Part shown: piece after piece, positions 27,900 through 36,227 of the stretch
Layout of the letters: the number at the start of each line of letters is the position of its first letter
Position numbering within the stretch: the first letter of the stretch is position 1
Assembly (NCBI RefSeq): GCF_028532725.1
Contig: NZ_JAQKGU010000012.1
Location: 1 to 64,000 of the forward strand
DNA: 64,000 bases
Direction: 5' to 3'
Source: Desulfovibrio sp. Fe33
GTDB lineage: Bacteria; Desulfobacterota; Desulfovibrionia; Desulfovibrionales; Desulfovibrionaceae
Notes under the pieces: generated by a model
Databases searched by the model: none
What the model was told of the DNA's origin: nothing
Seen by the model: only the letters and a program-made list of their open reading frames with translations
Made by a program: the position numbers and the translations under genes

Positions 27900-28679
27900 A
27901 TGCCGTATCCCGAAGGCTTCCTGAAAAACCGCTCCACGTACGAACCCGGCAAGTACGCGGTCATCACCACCGAGGGCCGGGTCATCAACGTGATCCCGGG
28001 CATCGAAGGCTGCGCCCTGTCCATACTGGCATCGCCCAAGCTCGGAGCCAACTTCGTGCAGCTCGTCGGCACGGTATCCACCGCAGGGCGGACGACCATG
28101 CCATACGGACAGGCCGAAGGCGTCGAGGCGTTCCTCTTCGTCATGGACGGCGAGGGGACGCTTGCGGTCGAAGTGGACGGCCAAACCAAAAACCTGACTG
28201 CGGGCGGCTACATCTACGCGCCTCCGGGCAAGGGCGTAAGCTTCGCGTCGGCCGGAGACGCGCCTGTCACCGTCCTTCTCTACAAGCAGCGTTTCATCCC
28301 CCACCCCGACCGGGCCGCAAGGGAACCGTGGATGGTCACCGGCTCCATCCGCGACATCGCGGAACTGCGCTACGACTCCATGGACAACGTCTTCGTGCGC
28401 GATCTGCTGCCCACGGATCAGGCCTTCGACATGAACTTCCACACCCTGGCCTTCCTGCCCGGCGGCTGCCACCCCTTCGTGGAAACCCACGTGCAGGAGC
28501 ACGGCATGTATATTTATCGCGGCGAGGGACTTTACCTGCTGGATGAAAAATGGCTGCCGGTGGAGTCCGGCGACTTCATCTGGATCGCCCCCTTCTGCAA
28601 GCAGGCATGCTACGGCATCGGCCTCGACCGCATGGAATACATCTATTCCAAGGACTGCAATCGAGACGAATCCATCTAG
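27900..28679 (+). CDS. allE: (S)-ureidoglycine aminohydrolase-like double cupin
   Basis: 259 aa bicupin closely resembling E. coli AllE (261 aa) along its whole length: VINVIPGIEGC, SPKLGANFVQ, EGVEAFLFVMDGEGT, FDMNFHTLAFLPGG, and the manganese-binding ETHVQEHGMYI, ending YIYSKDCNRD. AllE releases ammonia from (S)-ureidoglycine in allantoin breakdown. No allantoinase, allantoate amidohydrolase or ureidoglycolate genes are in the window, so either the pathway is elsewhere or the enzyme has another substrate. Ribosome-binding site is weak (AGGA). The 255 bases before it hold no recognised gene. Confidence 0.85.
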   Translation: MPYPEGFLKNRSTYEPGKYAVITTEGRVINVIPGIEGCALSILASPKLGANFVQLVGTVSTAGRTTMPYGQAEGVEAFLFVMDGEGTLAVEVDGQTKNLTAGGYIYAPPGKGVSFASAGDAPVTVLLYKQRFIPHPDRAAREPWMVTGSIRDIAELRYDSMDNVFVRDLLPTDQAFDMNFHTLAFLPGGCHPFVETHVQEHGMYIYRGEGLYLLDEKWLPVESGDFIWIAPFCKQACYGIGLDRMEYIYSKDCNRDESI

Positions 28680-28698
28680 CTGATTTTCCGAATCTTTA

Positions 28699-28729
28699 CG
28701 CCGCACGACGCAACCCGCGCCGTGCGGCG
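28699..28729 (+). terminator. Hairpin after the allE-like gene
   Basis: CGCCGCACG (28699-28707) pairs perfectly with CGTGCGGCG (28721-28729). Only a weak T tract follows, so it is a likely but not classical terminator. Confidence 0.4.
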
Positions 28730-28833
28730 TTCCCATGTCCGCCGGTAAGAAAAGGCCGCCCGCCCCCCTTTACTGGACCGCCCATGCATTGTAGTGGGTC
28801 CCACAAAGAACCAGTGCAAAAAGGGGACACCAC

Positions 28834-29607
28834 ATGGAAGCCGCCATTCGCCGTATCGCCTGCGTCGCCTCGGAAACGCCCACCGCACGGGAACGATTCG
28901 CCATTCTGAAAGACCGCTACCCGTTGGTCCCGGTGGAGGAGGCCGACGCCCTGGTGACGCTCGGAGGCGACGGCTTCATGCTCAGGGCCATGCATGAATT
29001 CATGGACCTCGACCTGCCCATCTACGGCATGAACTGCGGGACCATCGGCTTCCTGCTCAACCAGTTCGCGCCGGACAACCTCCTTGAACGGATCAACGCG
29101 GCCCAGGAACATCTATTGAGCCCGTTGGCAATGACCGCCACGAACGTCAAAGGAGAACGTATTTCCGCCCTGGCCTACAACGAGGTGGCCATGCTGCGCA
29201 TCTCCCAGCAGTCCGCCCACATCCGGTTGTTCATCAACGGTCGGGAACGGCTCGACAACCTGGTCTGCGACGGCATCATGCTCGCCACCCCGGCGGGCAG
29301 CACGGCCTACAACCTGTCCGCCCACGGCCCGATCATTCCCCTCGGCTCCAACGTCCTGGCCCTGACGCCGATCTGCCCCTTCAGGCCCCGCCGCTGGAAC
29401 GGCGCCCTGCTGCCCAACACCGCGGACGTGGAGTTCGAAATCCTCACCCCCGACAGGCGGCCGGTGAGCGCCACCGCGGACTTCCTCGAAATACGCGACG
29501 TGGCCCACATTCTGGTCCATGAGGACCACACCCGCCCGGCGCGCATTCTTTTCGCCCCCGACCACTCCCTGGAGGAGCGCATCTTCAACGAGCAGTTCGT
29601 CCACTGA
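28834..29607 (+). CDS. nadK: NAD kinase
   Basis: 257 aa cytoplasmic enzyme phosphorylating NAD to NADP, a short version of the family (E. coli 292 aa). Key motifs are GGDG (44-47) for the phosphate donor, the AYNEVAMLR block, and LATPAGSTAYNLSAHGPI, the glycine-rich NAD site. GGGG precedes the ATG at 28834. Followed after about 115 bases by the MFS-ApbE fusion on the same strand; co-transcription is possible. Confidence 0.94.
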   Translation: MEAAIRRIACVASETPTARERFAILKDRYPLVPVEEADALVTLGGDGFMLRAMHEFMDLDLPIYGMNCGTIGFLLNQFAPDNLLERINAAQEHLLSPLAMTATNVKGERISALAYNEVAMLRISQQSAHIRLFINGRERLDNLVCDGIMLATPAGSTAYNLSAHGPIIPLGSNVLALTPICPFRPRRWNGALLPNTADVEFEILTPDRRPVSATADFLEIRDVAHILVHEDHTRPARILFAPDHSLEERIFNEQFVH

Positions 29608-29721
29608 CCCGGCCCCGCCCGGCCGAGGGTGGACAACTCCGGCGATTCCGTTCAGACTGGCTCACTACGTGGACCGTCCCGGCAGCCGCAAACCGCCGTT
29701 TAACCGGCACCCGACACCGAC

Positions 29722-31896
29722 ATGCAACCGAACGGCAACAACCGCACCTTCGCCGCCGTCCTGACCGGCGGACTCTTCACCACCCTGGGCGTGGGGCTGT
29801 TCGCCTTCACCATCCCGCTTCTCAGCCTGGACGAACGGGTCAGCGGGGCATGGCTCGGCACGGCGTTCGCCGCGTACTACCTGGCCAAGCTTCTGGCCTC
29901 GCCCCTGGCGGGCATGGCCTCCGACAAATTCGGCCCCAAACCGGTCCTGGTCCTGGCCACAGCCGCCGGGTGCCTCATACCCCTGACCTATTTCACGGCT
30001 CCCGGCCTGACCTCCCTGTACATCATCCAGGCCGCCATGGGCCTGGTCTCCGGCCTGATCCGCCCCGTGGGACTGGCGGCCCTCGGCGGTTCGGCCTCTG
30101 GCCCGACCCTGTCCCGCCGTTTCGCGGCCAATGCGGCCCTCTTCAACGCCGCCTCCTTTGCGGGGCCGATCCTCGGCAGCCTGCTCTACACCACCGGGGT
30201 CATGGGCCCCGTCCTCATCGGCCTGTCCATCTGCCTCGGCCTGGCCCTGGTCGCTACCTTCCTGCTCATGCCGGAGAATGCGGCCACCAACTTCGCCCCG
30301 CATCCGGCCGAACCGGCCCGGCCCGCGCCGCCGCGCCACCGGGGAAAAGGCGCGGCCCTGCTCCTGGCCATCGGCGGCCGCAGCCTGGGCATCGGCCTGG
30401 CCACGGCCTTCTATCCCATCGTCCTGGCCGACGTTCTCGGACGGCACGGGCCCGTCATCGCCGCCACCTTCGCCGCGCCGGGGCTGGCAACCTTCCTCGG
30501 GCTGCTGCTCACCGGCCGCTTCACCAACAAGAGTCCCGACATGGACCGCGTGGTCCTGGGCATGTTCCTCAGCGCGGGCGGACTGTACGCCCTCGGCGGG
30601 TGCCGGGAGCTTTGGCAGTTCATCACCTTCGGCGTGATCCTCGGGCTCGGCGCGGCCCTGTCCATCCCGGCGTCCATGTTCTTCGCCTCCACCCTGAGCC
30701 GCCGCCAGGGAGCGGTTTTCGGCGCGGCCAACCTCGCCTCGGGGCTGGGCTTTCTCCTCGGCCCGCTGCTGGGCGGATTCGCGGTCCACACCCTGCACTC
30801 CCCGGCTCCGGGCCTCAAGGCGGCGGCGGTCATCGGCGCGCTGGCCTGTCTGCCACTGCTGTCCTACGTCTTCCGCGACCAGTTCCATTGGGGCCGGGGC
30901 ATGACCTGGACCGCCACGGGGCTCACGGCGGCATTGCTCGGACTGCTCCTCTTCCCGGCATTCTCCCCGGACCTCCATCCCGACGACCGGGACGAGGACG
31001 TCTACCGTTTCACGGACGTGGCCATGGGCACCGTGGTCAAACTGACGATCGAAGCCCCGAGCCGCAAATCGGCCTCACTCGCCGCCCGCCGGACCATGAC
31101 CGCCATGCGGGCTCTGCAACAGGACTACGACCACCGCAACCCGAGCGGCTCCATCGGACGGATCAACCGGGCGGCCGGGAGTACCTGGATAAAGACCACG
31201 CCGAGGGCCTTCGCTCTGCTCGACCGCGCCCTCAAATTCAGCGCGGCCACGGACGGGGTCTTCGATCCGACCGTCGGCGCCCTGACAACCTCGCCCTTCT
31301 ACTACGCCATGGACGAATCCGTGGCCCGGGCCAAGTCCGGGCTGGTGGACTACCGCATGGTCCTGATGGACCCGGCGGGCGACCGCGTGCGGCTCAAGAA
31401 GAAAGGCATGGCCCTGGACCTCGGCGGCATCGCCAAGGGGTCCATTGTGGACGCGGCGGTGGCCCTGCTCAAAAAACACGGCGTACCGTCGGGCATCGTC
31501 GAGGCCGGGGGAGACTTCCGCTGCTTCGGAGACCGCGACTGGAACGTGGGCATCCGCCACCCGCGCAACTCCGCCGTGTTCCAGACCATCCCCATCCGCG
31601 ACAAGGGGGTGTGCGGCTCGGGCGACTACCAGCAATTCGTCACCCCGGACAAAAAAGGCGGCCCCATCAGGCACCACCACATCATCGACCCCTCGACCAT
31701 GGACTCGGCCCACGAATCCATCGGCGTGACGGTCGTCGCCGACACGGCCGAACTGGCCGACGCCCTGGCCACAACCCTGTTCATCATGGGACCGGCAAAG
31801 GGCACGGCCTTCCTCAAGCGATACTCTCCCGAGAGCGCGTGCATCTGGTTCCTGCCCGACGGAACCGTGTCCTACACCGACAATTTCCCGCAATAA
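29722..31896 (+). CDS. Fusion of MFS transporter and ApbE-type FAD:protein FMN transferase
   Basis: 724 aa. Residues 1-415 form a 12-helix major facilitator with the cytoplasmic loop motif GMASDKFGPK. After an acidic linker, 429-724 is a complete ApbE domain: DVAMGTVVKLTIEA, FDPTVGALT, ALDLGGIAKGSIVDAA, VEAGGDFRCFG, CGSGDYQQF, HHIIDPSTM and DALATTLFIMG with the metal-binding Asp/Thr. ApbE enzymes attach FMN from FAD to Thr of RnfG, RnfD, NqrC and similar proteins outside the membrane. With 12 helices the ApbE part would face the cytoplasm unless topology differs, a real puzzle. The MFS part may move FAD (inference). No strong ribosome-binding site before the ATG. Confidence 0.9.
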   Translation: MQPNGNNRTFAAVLTGGLFTTLGVGLFAFTIPLLSLDERVSGAWLGTAFAAYYLAKLLASPLAGMASDKFGPKPVLVLATAAGCLIPLTYFTAPGLTSLYIIQAAMGLVSGLIRPVGLAALGGSASGPTLSRRFAANAALFNAASFAGPILGSLLYTTGVMGPVLIGLSICLGLALVATFLLMPENAATNFAPHPAEPARPAPPRHRGKGAALLLAIGGRSLGIGLATAFYPIVLADVLGRHGPVIAATFAAPGLATFLGLLLTGRFTNKSPDMDRVVLGMFLSAGGLYALGGCRELWQFITFGVILGLGAALSIPASMFFASTLSRRQGAVFGAANLASGLGFLLGPLLGGFAVHTLHSPAPGLKAAAVIGALACLPLLSYVFRDQFHWGRGMTWTATGLTAALLGLLLFPAFSPDLHPDDRDEDVYRFTDVAMGTVVKLTIEAPSRKSASLAARRTMTAMRALQQDYDHRNPSGSIGRINRAAGSTWIKTTPRAFALLDRALKFSAATDGVFDPTVGALTTSPFYYAMDESVARAKSGLVDYRMVLMDPAGDRVRLKKKGMALDLGGIAKGSIVDAAVALLKKHGVPSGIVEAGGDFRCFGDRDWNVGIRHPRNSAVFQTIPIRDKGVCGSGDYQQFVTPDKKGGPIRHHHIIDPSTMDSAHESIGVTVVADTAELADALATTLFIMGPAKGTAFLKRYSPESACIWFLPDGTVSYTDNFPQ

Positions 31897-32032
31897 ACGC
31901 GCGGCCGCGGCATATCGGTATCCTATTTGCTACTCTCAAGGCATGACGTTATGCCCCATCAGAAAAATAGTACATTATTCAGATAAGTTGCCAGTATTTA
32001 TTGCAACGGTCCTCCGCTTTTCCCCTTGCCCG

Positions 32033-32052
32033 ATAGGCGGATTTCCGCCTAT
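32033..32052. promoter_or_regulatory. Perfect palindrome upstream of the DctB-like gene
   Basis: ATAGGCGGA and TCCGCCTAT, separated by two Ts, form a 9-base perfect inverted repeat 64 bases before the kinase start. A second, weaker palindrome GGCATGACGTTATGCC lies about 90 bases further upstream. Either could be an operator or an mRNA hairpin; there is no T-run after the first. Confidence 0.35.
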
Positions 32053-32115
32053 TGCTGTCATATCGTCTGAAACAGCAGCATCCCCCTTCGCGGCGGGCAC
32101 AGGGACAGGCAAGGC

Positions 32116-33900
32116 ATGAAAGGTTTCAACGAGACGCGATTCAACTCACCGACGGTGGTCCTGGGCATCTTCCTGCTCATCGGCCTGCCGTTCATCGTCG
32201 GCCTGCTGGTGCAGTACGACTACCTCCAGGACCTGGAACAGGTCTCGGAAGAACGGCTGACCCTGTACGAAATGACGCTCGATTCCGAGCTGCGCAAATA
32301 CGAGTACCTGCCCTACCTCATCTCGGAAAACGGGATGGTCACCAATTTCCTGAACCGAGGCGGCGAAGGCGTGCCCATCAACCGTTTCCTCAAGCGGGTG
32401 AACACCATCGCCGAATCGTCCGTGGTCTACATCATCGGCACCGACGGCATCGTCAGGGCGGCCAGCAACTGGGACCGCCCCAACGCCTTCATCGGCCTGG
32501 ACCTCGGCTTCCGGCCCTACTTCAAGGACGCCATGGCCGGGCGCCAGGGGACCTTCTTCGGCGTGGGCATTACCCGGGGCGAACCCGGCATCTACATTTC
32601 CCACCCCATCAAGGACCAGGACAAGGTCATCGGCGTGGCCGTCGCCAAGATCGCCCTCTCCCCTCTGGAGCATCTCTGGAAGGAGGGCGGCGAGACCCTG
32701 CTCGTGACCGACTCCAACGGGGTCATCGTCCTGACCAGCCGCCCCAGCTGGAAATACATGACCCTGACGCCGCTCGACGCGGGCATGATCCGGGAGATCC
32801 ACGCCCGCGAACACTACCCCAAATACCAGCTCCAACACCTGCCCTGGCGTTCCCGGACCCGTTTCGGCTTTGTCCGGGAAGCGACCATCGGCGCGGAACG
32901 GTTCCTGCTGAACACCCGGGGCATCCCGGGAACGGACTGGAGAATCAGCTATCTCACGCCCCAGGGGCCGCTCTGGGAGAGGACGCTCGGCGTCTCGCTG
33001 ACCACGTTCGTCGTCCTAGGCCTGGCCGTGCTGACCCGCCTGTTCCTCAGGGAACGCAGGCAGCGGCAGATATCCCGGCAACAGGCCGTCGAGGCCAACC
33101 ACATCCGGGACATCAACCGCAAGCTGGCCCAGGAGGTGGAGGAGCGCAAACGCACCGAGCATGAACTGCGCGCGGCCCAGGAAGAGCTGGTGCAGGCGGG
33201 CAAGCTGGCCGCTCTCGGCGAGATGGCCACGGCCATCGCCCATGAGCTCAACCAGCCCATCGCGGCCACCAAGACCTACATCGCGAGTTGCAGGCTGATG
33301 CTCAGGCGCAACAAGCTGGAGGACCTCGACCCCACCCTCATCAAGGTCTCGGAGCTGGGCGACCGCATGGCCAAAGTCACCGGCCAGCTCAAGTCCTTCG
33401 CCAGGCGGACCACGGACAAGAACATCGAGTTCGACCTCCGCCAAGCCATCAAGGAGGCGCTCAACCTGATGAAGCACCAGTTCCTGGTCGAAAACTGCGA
33501 CCTCAAGCTCTCCATGCCCGGCCAGCCGGTCCTCGTCCGGGGCGACAGGATGCGCATGGAGCAGGTCCTCATCAATCTTTTCCGGAACGGGCTGGACGCG
33601 TTGCAGGAAACCCCCTCCCCGCTCATCGGCGTTCGACTGAGCGTGGAAGGGGACAAGGCCACCATTCATGTCTGGGACAACGGTCCCGGCATCGCCAAGG
33701 AAGTCGGCAAGAAGATATTCGAGCCGTTCGTGACCACCAAGAAGGAAGGCATCGGCGTGGGGCTGGGCCTGTCCATCTCCTACAAGATCGTCAAGGAAAT
33801 GAAGGGAGACTTCAGGGTGGCCAACCGCGAACCGTGCGGAGCCGAATTCTATGTTCACCTGCCCTTGTCCAAGCCGCAACAGGATGACAACAGATCATGA
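32116..33900 (+). CDS. DctB-type membrane sensor histidine kinase
   Basis: 594 aa. TM1 (about 13-33) and TM2 (about 291-311) bracket a periplasmic double-PAS (dCache) sensor with the DctB-like stretch GLDLGFRPYFKDAMAG near residues 127-142. A coiled coil (320-360), HisKA with H376 in AIAHELNQP, and HATPase_c (NLFRNGLDA, DNGPGI, GVGLGLSIS) follow. DctB proteins sense C4-dicarboxylates. The gene lies directly before its regulator gene (4-base ATGA overlap) and upstream of fumarate, malate and dicarboxylate-transport genes, supporting succinate, fumarate or malate as the signal (inference). Confidence 0.9.
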   Translation: MKGFNETRFNSPTVVLGIFLLIGLPFIVGLLVQYDYLQDLEQVSEERLTLYEMTLDSELRKYEYLPYLISENGMVTNFLNRGGEGVPINRFLKRVNTIAESSVVYIIGTDGIVRAASNWDRPNAFIGLDLGFRPYFKDAMAGRQGTFFGVGITRGEPGIYISHPIKDQDKVIGVAVAKIALSPLEHLWKEGGETLLVTDSNGVIVLTSRPSWKYMTLTPLDAGMIREIHAREHYPKYQLQHLPWRSRTRFGFVREATIGAERFLLNTRGIPGTDWRISYLTPQGPLWERTLGVSLTTFVVLGLAVLTRLFLRERRQRQISRQQAVEANHIRDINRKLAQEVEERKRTEHELRAAQEELVQAGKLAALGEMATAIAHELNQPIAATKTYIASCRLMLRRNKLEDLDPTLIKVSELGDRMAKVTGQLKSFARRTTDKNIEFDLRQAIKEALNLMKHQFLVENCDLKLSMPGQPVLVRGDRMRMEQVLINLFRNGLDALQETPSPLIGVRLSVEGDKATIHVWDNGPGIAKEVGKKIFEPFVTTKKEGIGVGLGLSISYKIVKEMKGDFRVANREPCGAEFYVHLPLSKPQQDDNRS

Positions 33901-35246
33901 GAAAAATCATATTGGTAGATGACGAACAGTCGGTTCGCGACTCGGCCCGGCAATGGTTGGAACTGTCCGACTTCGAAGTGGCGGACTACGCCGACGCGCG
34001 CGTGGCCCTCAGGAACATCACGCCCGACTACGCGGGCATCGTCCTCACCGACGTCAAGATGCCCGGCCTGGACGGGCTCGCCTTCCAGAAGGAAATCGCG
34101 GCCATCGACGAACACATCCCCGTGGTCCTCTTCACCGGGCACGGTGACATCGCCATGGCCGTGGAGGCCATCCGGGGCGGGGCCTACGACTTCGTGGAAA
34201 AGCCCTTCGAACCCGAACAGATCGTGGAGACCATCAAGCGAGCCCTGGAAAAACGCCGCCTCGTCATCGAAAACCGCCAGCTCAAGATGGCGTTGTCCGA
34301 ATGCGAGGGCATCGATTCCCGGCTGGTCGGCACCAGCCAGCCCATGCGCGAGCTCAAGAAGGAGATCACCCACATCGCCCCCACCAGGGCCAACGTGCTG
34401 ATCTTCGGCGAGACCGGCACGGGCAAGGAGGTCATCGCCAGGGCCATCCACAATCTCTCCCTGCTCAACAAGGGGCCTTACATGGCCCTCAACTGCGCGA
34501 CCATCCCGGTCGACATGGCCGAGAGCGAACTGTTCGGCCACGTCAGCGGCGCATTCACCGGGGCGCAGGGCAAACGCATTGGCAAACTCGAAGCGGCCAA
34601 CGGCGGGACCCTGTTCCTCGACGAGCTCAATTCCATGCCGCTCGACGTGCAGGGCAAGCTGTTGCGTGCCCTGGAAATGCGCGAAATCACTCCGCTGGGA
34701 GCCAATTCGCCCCGCGCCGTGAACTTTCGGCTGATTTCCGCCATGAACGAAAACCCGCGCACGGCCATCGATGAAGGGCGGCTGCGCGAGGACCTCTACT
34801 TCCGCATCAACACCGTGGAAGTGAACGTCCCGCCCCTGCGCGAGCGCATGGACGACATCCCCCTGCTCTTCTCCTTTTTCCTGGAACGAATGGCCGACAC
34901 CTACGGTATGGCGGCCGCGCCGCTGGAGCCCGACGGGCTTCCCCTGATGATGAGCCACGACTGGCCCGGCAACGTCCGCGAACTCAAGAGCGTGGCCGAA
35001 CGCTACATCCTCTCCCCGCTCCCGGCCAAGGAACGGATCGCCAAGATCATATCGGCCAAGACGGGTGACAGCGCATCCCAGGCCGTCAGCCTCCGCGAAC
35101 AGGTATCCCTGTTCGAACGCCACCTCATCCAGGAGTCCCTGAACCGCAACGGCGGCGTCATCAAGGACGTCATCGACGACCTCGGCATTCCCCGCCGCAC
35201 CCTCAACGAAAAGATGACCAAATACGGACTGAAACGGTCCGAATAA
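33897..35246 (+). CDS. DctD/NtrC-type sigma-54 response regulator
   Basis: 449 aa. Receiver 1-120 with D52 in LTDVKMPG and K in VEKPFEP. AAA+ domain about 140-375 with Walker A GETGTGKE, the sigma-54-contacting loop GAFTGAQG, Walker B LFLDELN and the arginine-finger region REDLYFRIN. C-terminal Fis-type helix-turn-helix (about 400-449, IPRRTLNEKMTKYGL). The intact GAFTGA loop means it should activate sigma-54 polymerase. A consensus -24/-12 promoter lies 115 bases downstream of its stop, before frdC, the obvious target. Confidence 0.94.
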   Translation: MRKIILVDDEQSVRDSARQWLELSDFEVADYADARVALRNITPDYAGIVLTDVKMPGLDGLAFQKEIAAIDEHIPVVLFTGHGDIAMAVEAIRGGAYDFVEKPFEPEQIVETIKRALEKRRLVIENRQLKMALSECEGIDSRLVGTSQPMRELKKEITHIAPTRANVLIFGETGTGKEVIARAIHNLSLLNKGPYMALNCATIPVDMAESELFGHVSGAFTGAQGKRIGKLEAANGGTLFLDELNSMPLDVQGKLLRALEMREITPLGANSPRAVNFRLISAMNENPRTAIDEGRLREDLYFRINTVEVNVPPLRERMDDIPLLFSFFLERMADTYGMAAAPLEPDGLPLMMSHDWPGNVRELKSVAERYILSPLPAKERIAKIISAKTGDSASQAVSLREQVSLFERHLIQESLNRNGGVIKDVIDDLGIPRRTLNEKMTKYGLKRSE

Positions 35247-35252
35247 TTCTCG

Positions 35253-35297
35253 GCGGATTCTTGCCGATCGCATCCCCCCTGATCGGCAAGAATCCGC
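35253..35297. promoter_or_regulatory. 17-base perfect inverted repeat between the regulator gene and frdC
   Basis: GCGGATTCTTGCCGATC (35253-35269) and its exact complement (35281-35297) flank an 11-base loop. No T-run follows, so it may be a terminator of the regulator gene. Being about 110 bases upstream of the predicted sigma-54 start site, it could instead be the enhancer bound by the regulator. The 35247-35566 gap contains no gene. Confidence 0.5.
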
Positions 35298-35336
35298 TCA
35301 TTCCATTCCTCACACCCTTTTATAGCCTTTGAATTA

Positions 35337-35354
35337 CACGGTTTTTACACCGTG
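35337..35354. promoter_or_regulatory. Inverted repeat beside the sigma-54 promoter
   Basis: CACGGT and ACCGTG, 6 bases apart, end six bases upstream of the -24 element. The position suits an additional regulator or IHF-like architecture; the protein is unknown. Confidence 0.3.
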
Positions 35355-35360
35355 GTCTTC

Positions 35361-35376
35361 TGGCATACCTGTTGCT
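35361..35376 (+). promoter_or_regulatory. Sigma-54 promoter of the frd-fum-malic enzyme-transporter genes
   Basis: TGGCAT-ACCTG-TTGCT: GG and GC lie exactly 12 bases apart as in the consensus TGGCAC-N5-TTGCA, with two mismatches. The predicted start is near 35387, giving a leader of about 180 bases to frdC. The adjacent upstream genes encode a DctB/DctD-type pair whose regulator has an intact GAFTGA loop. Confidence 0.72.
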
Positions 35377-35566
35377 CTTCCGAAATCGTTGCGATCCATA
35401 TCCGATGTAAGAGGAGGTTCCCAAGAGGATCTCAGCAACCGCATCGCCCCACGGAAAGTCGAAAGCATCCGGACACGGATGCGGACACGGCCCGAAAACG
35501 GAGCAAGGCGGTTCGAAAGGCAGGGGTTCATTCCATTTCGTATCAATCCAGAACAACAGGTGAAGA

Positions 35567-36214
35567 ATGATGAAAACCTTTACGACATCCGTCCCAGGCG
35601 TGTCCCTCACCGATGCCGCCCTTGACTGGCTGCAGATGCTGACGGGAGCGAGCCTGATCCTGTTCATGTGGTGTCACATGCTGCTCGTGTCCTCGGTGGT
35701 CATATCGCCGAGCGTCATGAACGCCATCGCGGGCTTCTTCGAAGCCACCTACATGGCCCAGGTCGGCGGCCCGCTTATCTTCCTGACCTTCCTGGTCCAC
35801 TTCGCCCTGGCCGCGCGCAAGATTCCCTTCCGCGCCGAGGGACAGGGCACCATCTGGGCGCACGCGAAGATGCTCAAGCATCGCGACACGTGGCTGTGGG
35901 TCGTCCAGGCCGCTACCGCCATGATCATCCTGATCCTGGGCGCCATCCACATGTGGGTCGTGCTCAACGACCTGCCCATCACCGCCGCCAAGTCCGCCGC
36001 GCGGATGCAGCATTTCTGGTGGTTCCTCTTCTACATGATCCTCCTTCCCAGCGTGGAGCTTCACGTCAGCGTCGGCTTCTACCGCATCGCCGTGAAGTGG
36101 GGTTTCGTGAAATCCGATCAGCGGAAGGGCTTCAAGCGCTTCGAGACGACCCTGTTCACCATCTTCATGGTCATCGGCGTCATCACCCTCATCCGCTTCG
36201 TAACGTTAGGCTAG
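35567..36214 (+). CDS. frdC: Fumarate reductase/succinate dehydrogenase cytochrome b subunit
   Basis: 215 aa membrane anchor of the Wolinella-type (type B) diheme quinol:fumarate reductase, with five transmembrane helices. Candidate heme-ligand histidines lie within helices: H37 (MWCHML), H78 (LVHFAL), H126 (GAIHMW) and H164 (ELHVSV). Two adjacent ATG codons start the protein; AGGTG lies upstream of the first. FrdA starts 13 bases after its stop. The C-A-B gene order is the one found in Wolinella and in Desulfovibrio relatives. Confidence 0.92.
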   Translation: MMKTFTTSVPGVSLTDAALDWLQMLTGASLILFMWCHMLLVSSVVISPSVMNAIAGFFEATYMAQVGGPLIFLTFLVHFALAARKIPFRAEGQGTIWAHAKMLKHRDTWLWVVQAATAMIILILGAIHMWVVLNDLPITAAKSAARMQHFWWFLFYMILLPSVELHVSVGFYRIAVKWGFVKSDQRKGFKRFETTLFTIFMVIGVITLIRFVTLG

Positions 36215-36227
36215 TGAGGTGAACTCC

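Noticed and set aside
29850-31946. Open frame of about 700 codons overlapping the MFS-ApbE gene in another frame
   Set aside because: Arg/Pro/Gly/His-rich shadow of the real gene; no domain or start signal.
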